DNA from: Pseudomonadota bacterium
Lineage (GTDB): Bacteria > Desulfobacterota > Desulfobulbia > Desulfobulbales > JAHJIY01
Assembly (NCBI GenBank): GCA_018823175.1
Contig: JAHJIY010000066.1
Coordinates: 1 to 64,000, forward strand
Reading direction: 5' to 3'
Length of the DNA stretch: 64,000 nucleotides
Position numbers and translations under genes: made by a program. Each line of letters begins with the position of its first letter. The stretch's first letter is position 1. The notes beneath the pieces are model-generated. The model searched no databases. It was not told where the DNA came from and saw only the letters and a program-made list of their open reading frames with translations. Below are positions 35,456 to 43,693 of the stretch, piece by piece.

Positions 35456-35683
35456 ATGACTAAGGCTAAAACTAAAAAGAAAAACCCAGGTTACAAACTC
35501 ATCGAGAAGCGGAGCAAACGCTGGTCCGTTCGCGGCAAGGACGGCAAGTTCATCAACGGTGAAGAGAAGGTGAAGATTCTGCTCAAGGAAGGCAAGATCA
35601 AGGTTGAAAAGACCAAGAAGAAAGTAGAAAAACCTGCCGAGGAAGTAGTTGCCGAGGCAGCTACCGAGGAGAAGGCTGAGTAA
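35456..35683 (+). CDS. Small basic protein with acidic tail (75 aa)
   Basis: The start is ATG 35456, not the ATG six bases earlier: AGGAG at 35444-35448 is 7 bp before the former and only 1 bp before the latter. The N-terminal two-thirds are strongly basic (TKAKTKKKNPGYKLIEKRSKR), with a short globular patch RWSVRGKDGKFINGEEKVKILL. The last 20 residues are acidic and alanine-rich. This looks like a small nucleic-acid-binding or ribosome-linked protein. No family name is recognised. A strong terminator follows. Confidence 0.75.
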   Translation: MTKAKTKKKNPGYKLIEKRSKRWSVRGKDGKFINGEEKVKILLKEGKIKVEKTKKKVEKPAEEVVAEAATEEKAE

Positions 35684-35709
35684 ACACCTCTTTCCGATTT
35701 GTTTTTTTT

Positions 35710-35746
35710 AAAGCCCTTATCTTGTTAAAGGATAAGGGCTTTTTTG
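35710..35746 (+). terminator. Strong intrinsic terminator
   Basis: Stem AAAGCCCTTATC / GATAAGGGCTTT (35710-35721, 35731-35742), loop of 9, followed by T-run. 26 bp after the small basic protein gene. Confidence 0.92.
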
Positions 35747-35807
35747 TGGCAAGATCTTCGGGCGACCGGGGCTGGGCCACCCTATCTTTTTCAAACCAGA
35801 GTTAGTT

Positions 35808-35841
35808 AGTGTTTGTCCAGAAATGAGGATTTTTATTCGAG
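35808..35841 (+). repeat. Partial copy of a palindromic element
   Basis: AGTGTTTGTCCAGAAATGAG and the following GATTTTTATTCGAG match, with two or three changes, the complement of the right end of the element at 37921-38072. Only one arm is present. The remaining 35842-36082 shows no gene and no second arm. Confidence 0.8.
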
Positions 35842-36082
35842 AACGAGGAGTGAGGATTTTGAAAAGCACCCTGACGGGTATAAACTCCGCGGACTGGTGT
35901 CCGTGGGCCTTGCCCGTCATATTTAGCAGAACCCGCACTATACGACGGATCAATAGGGTCAGGCAAGTTCCTGTTCCATATCACGGGAACTGAGATGATG
36001 TTTCATAGAGTTAAGTCCGCCCGGTCAGGTCACAAGATATCACCTGGCAAGCTAGGCTGGAAGCTCTTTTGCCAATGGTTTT

Positions 36083-36313
36083 TTATTTACTACTTTTTTT
36101 GAAATAGGAAAGTATATCGATCCCAAGATAGCGGAGATAATTGATCAGGAGAAGCGCAGCGGCAGCTTCATCCAGATTACCGATCACCGGAATATTGTCG
36201 GGAATCAATTCAATAAATCCTGCCCCGATATTAAGCAGGTAGAGGAGGGAAATAATTCCCGTAAGGTGGTTAAAAAATTTATTCAAGATTGATTCATCTC
36301 CATGGCGATGCAT
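36083..36313 (-). CDS. DUF1232 (YkvA-like) membrane protein
   Basis: 76 residues. The DUF1232 core reads YLLNIGAGFIELIPDNIPVIGNLDEAAAALLLINYLRY: a membrane helix, the signature P-D-x-IP-x-x-G-x-L-D-x-A, and a second helix. Function unknown in the family; some members are poorly characterised permease-like or envelope proteins. Isolated gene. Confidence 0.85.
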   Translation of the reverse strand: MHRHGDESILNKFFNHLTGIISLLYLLNIGAGFIELIPDNIPVIGNLDEAAAALLLINYLRYLGIDILSYFKKSSK

Positions 36314-36739
36314 AAATTAAATGAAGTGTTAATAATTAAGTATGCTGTCTTCAAAATTGACATCTATTAAACCCCCTTTTTTGCTATCAAAAAGAGTGTT
36401 TAAGACTGGGCTGGGAAAAGCCACATTTTTTAATAAATTTAACGCAATATCATTTAGTTGGCTTGGTCTTCCCCCGGTGTTAGCGTCTTATCTTCACCTG
36501 GTCCCGACCTATGCCCCATCTTTCCCCTCAACAAGAAATCTCCGCAAGAAAAGAACAAAAAGCGAATTTCCCAGGTTGCGTTTGGTTAAGTCTGCCAGAT
36601 AAATAATCGAGGGTTTAAATCTCCGTTTGACTCTTGTTCTTAATTTTTCTTGATCTTACGTGGTCTGGTTTCCGTTATTGCATTTATCACTGAGGGGTGG
36701 TTTGACTCCCGTATTGCAATTAACTTTCCTTCTTTGTTT
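36314..36739. other. Gene-free stretch, possible decayed coding sequence
   Basis: No intact gene. On the minus strand, one frame over 36600-36345 reads protein-like in pieces (LRRFLVEGKDGA; GGRPSQLNDIALNLLKN; PVLNTLFDSKKGGLID) but is broken by three closely spaced stops. It may be a dead gene fragment; I cannot name it. Confidence 0.3.
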
Positions 36740-37051
36740 TTAATTACTCACTATTTTGCCGGTAACTTTGTGCCATTTCATCCATTTGCCATCAATGTAT
36801 GCGCTTTCATATAAGGCGCCATCAAGTTCTCTTTGGGTTTGACCTGTAGCATCATTAAATAAATTGTTACCGGTTATGATCTTATATCCAAAAAAGACAA
36901 GCCAGATAATTAGACCAAGTCGTAAATAAATTTTTAAACTGTTTCTGATTTGAGAGGTGATAATAGATAAGATAAAAAAGATAAGAAGGAGCATTCCTGA
37001 AACGGAATCGATATTCAAATGCATAAGAATTTCGTAGGGATTGTTGACCAT
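36740..37051 (-). CDS. Small membrane protein, unknown
   Basis: 103 residues from ATG 37051, which has AGGAG 6-7 bp upstream; the TTG one codon earlier is less likely. Two hydrophobic segments (SVSGMLLLIFFILSIIT, then LGLIIWLVFFGYKII) are followed by a soluble tail with two WMKWHKVTGK-type aromatic/basic motifs. No family recognised. Confidence 0.65.
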   Translation of the reverse strand: MVNNPYEILMHLNIDSVSGMLLLIFFILSIITSQIRNSLKIYLRLGLIIWLVFFGYKIITGNNLFNDATGQTQRELDGALYESAYIDGKWMKWHKVTGKIVSN

Positions 37052-37113
37052 CAACTTCTCCTGTTAAAATTGACCTGTATTTTCATATTTGTACCCACGC
37101 AATTCCTGGGACA

Positions 37114-37404
37114 CTACTTATTTATCCTTCTATCATATTCTCTGCCCCGGCGAAAAGAGAATATCCCCGCCAGGCTAAAAGCAGCGGGCAAAATATACTG
37201 AAATAACGAGGCTGCGGTTTTCCAGACCAGGCGATGGGCATAGAGGGCTGTCGATTCCGGGGATTGATCTGGTAAAGGTATTTCCCTTGCGGCCAGGGCA
37301 TGGAGAATGAGATACACCGCCACAGCCAGGGCCAGGTGCCACTGGTATGGTACCGCCAGGATGAAATTGCGAAATCCTTTGGGTGTTGAATCGGTTTCAG
37401 CCAT
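37114..37404 (-). CDS. Small membrane protein, two helices
   Basis: 96 residues from ATG 37404, which has AGGAGGG 11 bp upstream. An earlier ATG at 37449 lacks a ribosome site. A first helix lies in YQWHLALAVAVYLILHALA and a second in ASLFQYILPAAFSLAGIFSF, ending in a basic RRGREYDRR. The layout is like the N-terminal membrane anchor seen before Mrr-type restriction endonuclease domains in other bacteria, but no nuclease domain follows here; that likeness is recalled, not tested. It neighbours yheU on the same strand (50-bp gap). Confidence 0.55.
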   Translation of the reverse strand: MAETDSTPKGFRNFILAVPYQWHLALAVAVYLILHALAAREIPLPDQSPESTALYAHRLVWKTAASLFQYILPAAFSLAGIFSFRRGREYDRRINK

Positions 37405-37454
37405 CTTGATTGAAGCCCTCCTTGTCCCCAAGAGCTCTTGCCCTTTCATACGAT

Positions 37455-37700
37455 TTAGCGACAGGTGACAATATTTGCTGTTTCCGACTTCAGGTCAAAA
37501 ACAATCCTGGCCTTGCGATTTCCAAGTTGCCGCAGGACCTGAGCGATCTTATTTTCCAGGGTCCCGCCGACATCACCCCAATCGTTGCCATCCCTGGTGA
37601 CGAATTCCTCAATCATCCGGTGCAAGGTCTCCGGGTCGAGTTGTTCGTAGGGGACTTCGACTCCTTTTTCATGGAGATCGCCCGGTTTCTTCCCTGACAT
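37455..37700 (-). CDS. YheU family protein (UPF0270)
   Basis: 81 residues from ATG 37700 (AAGGAG 6 bp upstream). The family pattern is clear: VEVPYEQLDPETLHRMIEEFVTRDG then DWGD, then QVLRQLGNRKARIVFDLKSETANIV. Members are small cytoplasmic proteins of unknown function. The N-terminus has ten additional residues compared with E. coli YheU. Confidence 0.85.
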   Translation of the reverse strand: MSGKKPGDLHEKGVEVPYEQLDPETLHRMIEEFVTRDGNDWGDVGGTLENKIAQVLRQLGNRKARIVFDLKSETANIVTCR

Positions 37701-37920
37701 AACACTCCTTAACAAGGATAATTCCTTAACTGCTGCCGACCAGAGCAAACCCCTCTGAAAAAATCAATCAGATTAATCTAACTGACAAAAACTATTTAGC
37801 AAATGAGTTTATCCGGAAAGAGTTAGCTGTAAAAATGTTTTTGCTTTGTCCCGCACTATTTTCTTGGGCCGGGTGGCAAGTGACTCCCGAAAAACCCGGG
37901 GATATGCTATGGTGCATGTT

Positions 37921-38072
37921 GGCTAGTGCCTGTCCATAAATGGTCTTTTCGCCCGATCTCTGCGTTATGCGAAAAAAATAATCCTCGGAATATCAAATAT
38001 ATGCCTGCGGTTATTATTTTCGCATGCCTTGATCTCGAACAAAAATCCTCATTTCTGGACAGACACTGGCTA
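37921..38072. repeat. Miniature palindromic element (about 150 bp)
   Basis: The two halves are imperfect complements over nearly the full length. The left end reads GGCTAGTGCCTGTCCATAAA and the right end complement AGCCAGTGTCTGTCCAGAAA. Inner parts (TATGCGAAAA against CATGCGAAAA, ATCAAATAT centre) also match. A one-armed copy exists at 35808. It contains no gene. The pattern suits a non-autonomous mobile element or a REP-like unit. The rest of 37749-37920 shows nothing. Confidence 0.85.
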
Positions 38073-38091
38073 AAATTTGTGAGAGAATTCA

Positions 38092-38340
38092 ATGGACCTT
38101 TCAGATGACATCAAAAAAGATTTTGCCCGAGCGCTTGAGCTTCATCAGCGGGTCTCTTCTGATTACAAGAAATGTATGAAATTTAACAAGCTGATGTCTG
38201 ATCTTCTGGCCCGGCTTGAAGATGGCGGTTATTACCGGCTTGCCGATCGGGTCATGACCATCCTGCTTGATTGTAATCCCAAGGAAGGCAGTAGCTGCGA
38301 AAAATCCATTCTGGTCGAGAAACGGGTCAATAAATTCTGA
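38092..38340 (+). CDS. Small hypothetical protein (82 aa)
   Basis: Starts 20 bp after the palindromic element, with GAGAG a few bases before the ATG. Charged, mostly helical (DDIKKDFARALELHQRVSSDYKKCMKFNKLMSDLLARLEDGG). Two cysteines appear in DCNPKEGSSCEK. Unknown. It is 45 bp upstream of the methyltransferase on the same strand, so the two may be co-expressed. Confidence 0.6.
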   Translation: MDLSDDIKKDFARALELHQRVSSDYKKCMKFNKLMSDLLARLEDGGYYRLADRVMTILLDCNPKEGSSCEKSILVEKRVNKF

Positions 38341-38385
38341 ACTGATCTGAAAAAAAGTATTTTTCAAACAAAATAGAGGGAAAAA

Positions 38386-38961
38386 ATGGAGATAGGCGAA
38401 GCAAAAAAAATTCTGGGAGAGGTATATTCCTTTTCCGCCGATGATCTGAATAACGTTATTCAGGAACTAAACCTGCCCGGAGACGCGAAAATCCTTGATG
38501 TCGGCACCGGGATGGGCAGCATGGCCATAACCATTGCATTACATGGGTTTCAGGTCATAACCGGGGAGCCGGGCGATGACGAAACGATCTATGCCAGGCA
38601 GAACTGGCAGGAAAATGCCCGGAAGGTCAAGGTCGAGTCCCTGATCGAATTTAAGGCCTTTAATGCCGGGAAGATGCCTTTTGCCGACGGCTTATTTGAC
38701 GCGGTATTTCTCCTTGGCGCCCTGCACCATATCCCTGCCGAGGAGCGACCGGAGGTCTTCCGGGAACTGGTCCGGATCGCCAAAAGTGGTGGGATCATCT
38801 GTTTTTTTGAACCCCGCCAGAAAGTGATCGATATGATCCGACAAAAGGACCCGGCTCATCCCGATAGCGCTGAGCCGGAGAACTATCGACCGGAGGGTGA
38901 TCTGACTTTACGGCAAACTACCGGCGAAAATTTCGACGCCTTTATCTATACACTTGCTTAA
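38386..38961 (+). CDS. Class I SAM-dependent methyltransferase
   Basis: 191 residues. Motif I is ILDVGTGMGSMAITIALHGF near residue 36. The acidic loop after it is atypical (TGEPGDDE). AVFLLGALHHIP near 107 is motif IV, as in UbiE/BioC-like enzymes, and IAKSGGIICFFEP is motif VI. The C-terminal lid is short, so the substrate is uncertain. A GAGGG ribosome site lies before ATG. Confidence 0.85.
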   Translation: MEIGEAKKILGEVYSFSADDLNNVIQELNLPGDAKILDVGTGMGSMAITIALHGFQVITGEPGDDETIYARQNWQENARKVKVESLIEFKAFNAGKMPFADGLFDAVFLLGALHHIPAEERPEVFRELVRIAKSGGIICFFEPRQKVIDMIRQKDPAHPDSAEPENYRPEGDLTLRQTTGENFDAFIYTLA

Positions 38962-38988
38962 ACTTCGGGTCAGGCTGGTTTAGCATTT

Positions 38989-39093
38989 TTATTTTGCAGT
39001 TGTGGGTGCGAGAATATCAAAATGTCCAGCCTGGTACTTATTCACCCATTCGCCGTGGAGTTGCCATTTGGAAGGAGTTGTTCTATTAGTCAT
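38989..39093 (-). CDS. Possible very small protein (34 aa)
   Basis: ATG 39093 to TAA 38989-38991, too short for usual callers. The translation MTNRTTPSKWQLHGEWV then NKYQAGHFDILAPTTAK is balanced and protein-like. However, no Shine-Dalgarno site precedes it, and the frame is open 13 codons further up without a start. It lies just downstream of the terminator of the putative small RNA at 39186-39298. It could equally be a gene remnant. The rest of 38962-39185 shows nothing. Confidence 0.25.
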   Translation of the reverse strand: MTNRTTPSKWQLHGEWVNKYQAGHFDILAPTTAK

Positions 39094-39185
39094 AAACCAA
39101 GGAGTATCAGATGATTGGTTTGCAGGTATAATTTAATTTACAGGAAAGGTGGTCGGTAAATCTATTTTGCCGGCAGTTTGGAGTT

Positions 39186-39298
39186 AAAAAAAGGAGGCCC
39201 GTTATCTGCGGTTCATTTATCAACGTGCAGATAACAGGGCCTTGTTTGAGACAAACTTGACCATTAGGGGGGGGATCAAGAGGGGGGGAGTCTCAAAC
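39186..39298 (-). ncRNA. Putative C-rich-loop small RNA, copy 1
   Basis: Read on the minus strand. An outer stem GTTTGAGAC (39298-39290) pairs with GTCTCAAAC (39252-39244). Inside it are C7 and a hairpin CTTGA...TCAAG whose loop holds C8. Then comes the terminator stem GGCCCTGTTATCTGC / GCAGATAACGGGCC (39241-39227, 39209-39196), with TGATAAATGA in its loop, and seven T. An upstream box TGTGGTAC (39316-39309) and a TATATT lie just before the outer stem. The second copy at 45360-45470 shares every element. It lies 97 bp downstream of umuC on the same strand, so it may instead be processed from the umuDC 3' end. Confidence 0.6.
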
Positions 39299-39394
39299 TG
39301 AATATATGGTACCACAGCTTGGTTCTGAAAATACAAGTTTAATTTTAAAAAAAATTACATAAAGAGAAAATAAAAAGATTTCCGGTCTGTTTTT

Positions 39395-40663
39395 TCAGAA
39401 AGAAGCGGTGACCACCGGGATGTCGGGCCAGTTTGTCGTATAGGCCGGGGACTTATGGGCCTGCTTCATGCCCCAGGGTTTAGCCAGTCCGGCTGCGGCA
39501 AATTGCAGGGTATTTCTGCCCCACCTGGTATTGATTCGGTCCACCGTTGCCATGAGGGGGGTGTTCTCGATGTTTTCCGAACAGAACAGGTTTTGCTGGA
39601 GGTGATTCTGCGGCACCAGTTCAGTGATCATTATTCCTGCTTTGTTATAGGCATATCCCGGCTTGTAAATGCGCTCCAGGCCTTGCAAGGCAGATTTAAT
39701 TATGGTCGGGGTGCAGGCGCTGGGTTGAGACAAGGTCATCATGATGTTACCGGCGTATTGCGGGGTGTCTTTCTTGAAACGATTCGTATAGATAAAAACG
39801 TGAATGGAACCGGCCGCTGATTTTTGTTTTCTAAGCTTCTCGGCGGCGATTGCGATGTGGGTGGCTATTGCTTCTCGCAGGTCGGGAAGTGTGTTGACTG
39901 GACTGCCGAAGGACCTGGAGCTGATGATTGATTTTTTGGTTGGCAAGCTGTGATCAAGAGGGAGACAGGAAGTGCCCCGAAGCTCCATAACGGTCCGCAG
40001 ACCGGTCACTGTCAGATGTTTTCTGATCCATTGGTCATCGGCATTTTTTAATTGCAGGGCGTTATGTATCCCCTGGCGATTCAGTTTTTCCGTGCTCTTG
40101 CGGCCTATTCCCCAGACCTCACCAACTCCGACGGTAGACAGAAGTTCATCTGAATTTTCATGGTTTCTGATTTCGAAGGCCCCCTGGTGTTGCGCATTCT
40201 TTTTGGCGAAACGGTTTGCGATCTTGGCAAGGGTCTTGGTTGGTGCAATGCCGATGGAGACCGGGATGCCGACATATTTTTCAACCCGTGCCTTCATGGA
40301 TTTTGCATAGGCGGCCAGGTTGTTGCCGGCCGGTAACGAGATGAAGGCCTCATCGATTGAGTAGATTTCGACGTCCGGTTCCATATCCTGCAGGACACGC
40401 ATGACCCGATGTGACAGGTCGCCATAAAGGGCATAGTTGGATGAGAAGACCTGGACGTTATGTTTCCGGATCAGCGCCTTGTTCTTGAAATATGGGGCGC
40501 CCATCGAGAGGCCAAGGGCCTTGGCCTCATTAGACCGAGCGACTATGCAGCCATCATTGTTGGAAAGAACGACAATTGGTTTGCCCTGAAGTTCGGGCCG
40601 GAACAGCCTCTCGCAGGAGGCATAGAAGTTATTGCAGTCAATCAGGGCAAAGACCTTGTTCAT
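39395..40663 (-). CDS. umuC: DNA polymerase V catalytic subunit UmuC
   Basis: Y-family translesion polymerase. The 422 residues begin [21 protein letters not shown] (first catalytic aspartate), then YSIDEAFI near residue 101 with the second and third acidic residues. The little finger region and the UmuC-specific C-terminus follow. Activity needs RecA* and cleaved UmuD. It starts 9 bp after umuD, one operon. The gene reads intact. Confidence 0.95.
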   Translation of the reverse strand: MNKVFALIDCNNFYASCERLFRPELQGKPIVVLSNNDGCIVARSNEAKALGLSMGAPYFKNKALIRKHNVQVFSSNYALYGDLSHRVMRVLQDMEPDVEIYSIDEAFISLPAGNNLAAYAKSMKARVEKYVGIPVSIGIAPTKTLAKIANRFAKKNAQHQGAFEIRNHENSDELLSTVGVGEVWGIGRKSTEKLNRQGIHNALQLKNADDQWIRKHLTVTGLRTVMELRGTSCLPLDHSLPTKKSIISSRSFGSPVNTLPDLREAIATHIAIAAEKLRKQKSAAGSIHVFIYTNRFKKDTPQYAGNIMMTLSQPSACTPTIIKSALQGLERIYKPGYAYNKAGIMITELVPQNHLQQNLFCSENIENTPLMATVDRINTRWGRNTLQFAAAGLAKPWGMKQAHKSPAYTTNWPDIPVVTASF

Positions 40664-40672
40664 GGGGCCAGC

Positions 40673-41116
40673 TCAGAATTGGTTGATGGAGCAGGTGACT
40701 ACACCCCAGATTTCACAGGATGATTCTTCCGTCAGTTCTACCGTAGGGTAAGCGGGATTTTCGGCCACCAGTTTACAGGAATGACCATGCTTAATCAGTT
40801 TTTTTACCGTGAATTCCCCATTGATGATCGCGATGACGATTTTGCCGCTTACCGGTTCCAGGGAGCGGTCAACGATCAGGATGTCGTTATGATTAATGCC
40901 GGCGCCGATCATCGAATCTCCATTGACGCGCACAAAGAAAGTGGCGGCTGGATTTTTGATTAACAGCTCGTTGAGATCGAGACGTTGTTCAATGTAATCT
41001 TCGGCCGGAGAAGGGAACCCTGCCGAGACTCCTGAGGAGAACAGGGGGCGCAATACTCTGATTTTTTGTTCAAATCCGTAGATTTCCGATATTGAATAAT
41101 CTGCTCTTAAACTCAT
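40673..41116 (-). CDS. umuD: UmuD, LexA-like self-cleaving subunit of Pol V
   Basis: 147 residues of the S24 peptidase family. Cleavage site Ala-Gly lies in VSAGFPSPAEDY near residue 31 (E. coli has Cys-Gly at the same place). The catalytic serine is in GDSMIGAGI near residue 67, and the lysine in GEFTVKKL near residue 104. After RecA-stimulated cleavage, UmuD' binds UmuC. Damage-inducible control by LexA is expected. I do not see a clear LexA box of the E. coli type upstream, only ATATACTG at about 41163-41170. Confidence 0.94.
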   Translation of the reverse strand: MSLRADYSISEIYGFEQKIRVLRPLFSSGVSAGFPSPAEDYIEQRLDLNELLIKNPAATFFVRVNGDSMIGAGINHNDILIVDRSLEPVSGKIVIAIINGEFTVKKLIKHGHSCKLVAENPAYPTVELTEESSCEIWGVVTCSINQF

Positions 41117-41370
41117 GGTTGGGTCTAGTATCCGATTCTAAATTAGCGGGTTAATTTTTTTATCAGTATATGATGCCGAGGCGGATTTAGCTTACAGAAT
41201 TTTTAATGGGATGATGAAAATGATATAGATCTTTTATGAAAGAAGGATTCAGCAGACAGGCTTTTGCCTGAAATGGCTGCTTGAAAAAATGGATGGTCGC
41301 CAGACCTTTTGTTGTAAAACCGATTACCTCTGGGTTCGAAGGATGATGGCTGGATTGGCCGGGGTTTTTG

Positions 41371-41400
41371 TTGACAGGCCGGATAGCGATTTCATATTAT
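41371..41400 (+). promoter_or_regulatory. Strong sigma-70 promoter
   Basis: Perfect -35 TTGACA (41371-41376), 18-nt spacer, and TATTAT -10 (41395-41400). The predicted start near 41407 leaves a leader of about 130 nt before the next gene. The leader has GGGGC (41423) and GCCCC (41491) that could pair across a structured stretch. The rest of 41117-41370 shows no gene. Confidence 0.7.
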
Positions 41401-41540
41401 GTAAATGCATGTTTGGCTTGAAGGGGCGAATGCTGGCAAGGGCATAAGTTTCGAAGGAAGTAAGGGAACTTGCGACACGCCGAGTGCCCCTGTGGTATAA
41501 AAAGGGATTATTTGCTACCCGATATCAATAAATAAAAACA

Positions 41541-42314
41541 ATGTATGTGGAACCAAAAACCAAGTCCTGGCTCATTACCGGCATTCTGCTGATTGCTACC
41601 GTTCTGGTTGCTTTTGGCGTAAAGGCCCTGGAGAAATTCGACACTCCTCCCCAACGATATGATATTTCCGTATATACAACTACTATGGGTAAGGTGGTGT
41701 CGGTGGCGCCGGGCGGCTTGGGTGATTATGTCAGTAGAGTAAAACCGGACTTTGATCAGACAATTTTACGCATTACTTATGAGTATACGGTTAACGGCAG
41801 GCAGTATGAAAATGACCGCTATTCTTTTGCCAGCAAGGCTTTCTCGCCGATTGGCGATTTAGGCGGGTTCGCCCGGTGGATGTATAAGTTCAGGATAGGT
41901 TCCGAACATATCATTTATTATAACCGGAACTTTCCCCGGGACTCACTGATGGATCCAACCGTACCGCTGGAAAATCCCCCGGCGATCTGGCCCTGGATCT
42001 TTGTCTGGCTCTTTGGCTTTTTTACCGTGATCAGCATTCCTCCCGTATTTGATAAGATTGATACTCTTTACAACCGGTTTCAGGATCGCGGAACGGTAAG
42101 ATGGAACAGTGCAATTGATAATTCCCATGATGTCCATTCCGCCTTTAATCAGCTCTGGAAGGATATGAATCTGCGTGACGGTCGACGGGATGATCGCTCC
42201 GTCCGATGGTATTCGGCAGACGAGAACTCTCCGGTAAAGTCGAGAAGCAAAGGACGTGTTCGAAATTATTACGGCGAAAAAATGGACCCCGAAAAAGATG
42301 ATGAGCGAGGGTAG
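41541..42314 (+). CDS. DUF3592-type membrane protein
   Basis: 257 residues. One membrane helix near the N-terminus (WLITGILLIATVLVAFGV) and a second near residue 150 (IWPWIFVWLFGFFTVISIPP) flank an extracytoplasmic beta domain. The domain has GKVVSV, TYEYTVNGRQYENDRYSF and EHIIYYNRNFPRDSLM, the DUF3592 pattern. The C-terminal 90 residues are charged and cytoplasmic. Function unknown. It overlaps or adjoins the next gene (8 bp gap to its preferred start). Confidence 0.75.
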   Translation: MYVEPKTKSWLITGILLIATVLVAFGVKALEKFDTPPQRYDISVYTTTMGKVVSVAPGGLGDYVSRVKPDFDQTILRITYEYTVNGRQYENDRYSFASKAFSPIGDLGGFARWMYKFRIGSEHIIYYNRNFPRDSLMDPTVPLENPPAIWPWIFVWLFGFFTVISIPPVFDKIDTLYNRFQDRGTVRWNSAIDNSHDVHSAFNQLWKDMNLRDGRRDDRSVRWYSADENSPVKSRSKGRVRNYYGEKMDPEKDDERG

Positions 42315-42321
42315 GTCAGTC

Positions 42322-43050
42322 ATGCGTAAATCTTATTCAAAATCGACGGTAATGATTAATGGGGTAGTTTCAAACACCACGATCAGTGGTTCCGGAAATG
42401 CTGCTTTGCGTTTTCGGTCGGAAGAAGGGCTGTATCGTGATGAATACCGGAATTCGGAAACTTATCCTCTTGATGAAGTCACCTATGTTCTTAATCGGCA
42501 GGTTACAGAGGAAGAAGCCCTGGAGTTGCTCAATGATCTTGGGATCGAGACTTCCTGGCAGTTTTTCAGAACGGAAGATATCAATGCCGGTGATGCCTAT
42601 AACAGCAGTCCTACCTACAAGGATATCTACGGTTACGGTTTTATGAAATGCTATCAGCCCTATGCCGAAGTTGCGGTTTGTGCCCTTGGTGAAAAAGATG
42701 ATATCCGGACCCTTGATCAGAAGCCCCCGGCATGGCGTCTGCGAACCATAAAAAGAATTATTAAAAAAGCCGCGCCCTTGCTGACCGGGATTAGTGACGA
42801 TCGTTTTAAACTATTAGTTCATTGGTTGATTGGTGTCGCTGATTTAGAGGAGTCAGCTTTGAAAAAGATACTCCCGTCTCTGCAAAAAAAATTCCAGGAA
42901 ACAAAAGCAAGAGAACTCAAGTGGCAGCTTATTTTCGTGTCGGTACTATTTTTATCAGGTCTGGCGCTATGGAATTGGTCGTGGATTTGGGGGGCTGTCC
43001 TGCTGGTGATCGCTGGACTTTCGGTATTGGTAATGCTTTTTGGTGATTGA
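42322..43050 (+). CDS. Hypothetical protein with C-terminal membrane hairpin
   Basis: 243 residues from ATG 42322, chosen because AGGGTAGG precedes it; earlier in-frame ATGs at 42256 and 42298 lie within the previous gene. The N-terminal 190 residues are soluble (beta-rich start GVVSNTTISGSGNAALRF, then helical). The end has two adjacent membrane helices (LIFVSVLFLSGLALWNW and WGAVLLVIAGLSVLVMLF). No family recognised. Probably one operon with the DUF3592 protein, possibly one membrane complex. Confidence 0.65.
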   Translation: MRKSYSKSTVMINGVVSNTTISGSGNAALRFRSEEGLYRDEYRNSETYPLDEVTYVLNRQVTEEEALELLNDLGIETSWQFFRTEDINAGDAYNSSPTYKDIYGYGFMKCYQPYAEVAVCALGEKDDIRTLDQKPPAWRLRTIKRIIKKAAPLLTGISDDRFKLLVHWLIGVADLEESALKKILPSLQKKFQETKARELKWQLIFVSVLFLSGLALWNWSWIWGAVLLVIAGLSVLVMLFGD

Positions 43051-43207
43051 TCGATATCGTTTGCTCCGGCAGTTGTTGCCAATGAAATAAAGTAATTTCG
43101 TTTGGTCGGCCGCTCATTGGTTTTATGGTAATAGGCCAGGCCGCAGTTTTCCTTTGGTTGTTTATCTGACGCAAATACTGGCTGAAATTGGTATATTGGA
43201 TAGGTGC

Positions 43208-43226
43208 TCACCTGGACTCCAGGTGA
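43208..43226. other. Perfect short hairpin in the dodecin upstream region
   Basis: TCACCTGG-ACT-CCAGGTGA, 8-bp stem. No T-run follows on either strand, so it is not a simple terminator. The 43051-43364 spacer otherwise shows nothing. Confidence 0.5.
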
Positions 43227-43364
43227 ATGGTAAGAGATTCATCTATAAGCTGAAAGCAAAAAATCTCATTTAAAAATATTGGCTTAATATCAGGTGAGAA
43301 CGTTATTGTTTTCTAGTTCAGGCACTAATTATCGGCAAAAAATTATATTCAGGAGGAAGAATAC

Positions 43365-43577
43365 ATGGGTGATCAGAGTGTTTATAAAATAGTGGAGTTT
43401 GTCGGGACAAGTAAACTTTCGTGGGAAGACGCGGCGAAAAACGCAGTAAATATGGCCAAGAAAGATCACAGTGATCTGCGCGTTGCAACGGTTAAAGAAC
43501 TTGATATGACCATGGAAGGAGAAATGGTATCAACCTATCGCGCCAGGGTTCTCATCTCCTTTAAATTTCATTTGTAA
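43365..43577 (+). CDS. Dodecin family flavin-binding protein
   Basis: 70 residues. Dodecins form hollow dodecamers that store flavin (or CoA) and buffer free riboflavin or FMN. The family pattern is complete: VYKIVEFVGTSKLSWEDAAKNAV (first strand and helix, with the flavin-stacking W), then VATVKELDMTMEGEMVSTYRARVLISFKF. An AGGAGGAAG site lies before the ATG. Single-gene unit. Confidence 0.93.
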   Translation: MGDQSVYKIVEFVGTSKLSWEDAAKNAVNMAKKDHSDLRVATVKELDMTMEGEMVSTYRARVLISFKFHL

Positions 43578-43693
43578 TTTAAACCAGGACGGTTGGTTGA
43601 TTAAAAACTGATTTCAGGTTGCCGACTTTCCCGGGGTTTCGGGGATATTAAATATGTTAAGGTCCCGGGCGGAGGTTGGTCTTGTTCTTAGCT

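Noticed and set aside
36342-36602. 86-codon plus-strand open frame
   Set aside because: No ribosome site, composition unlike a protein, and the opposite strand shows a more protein-like but interrupted frame.
41117-41180. LexA box before umuD
   Set aside because: Only a half-site like ATATACTG is visible; no full palindrome of a known LexA type could be supported.
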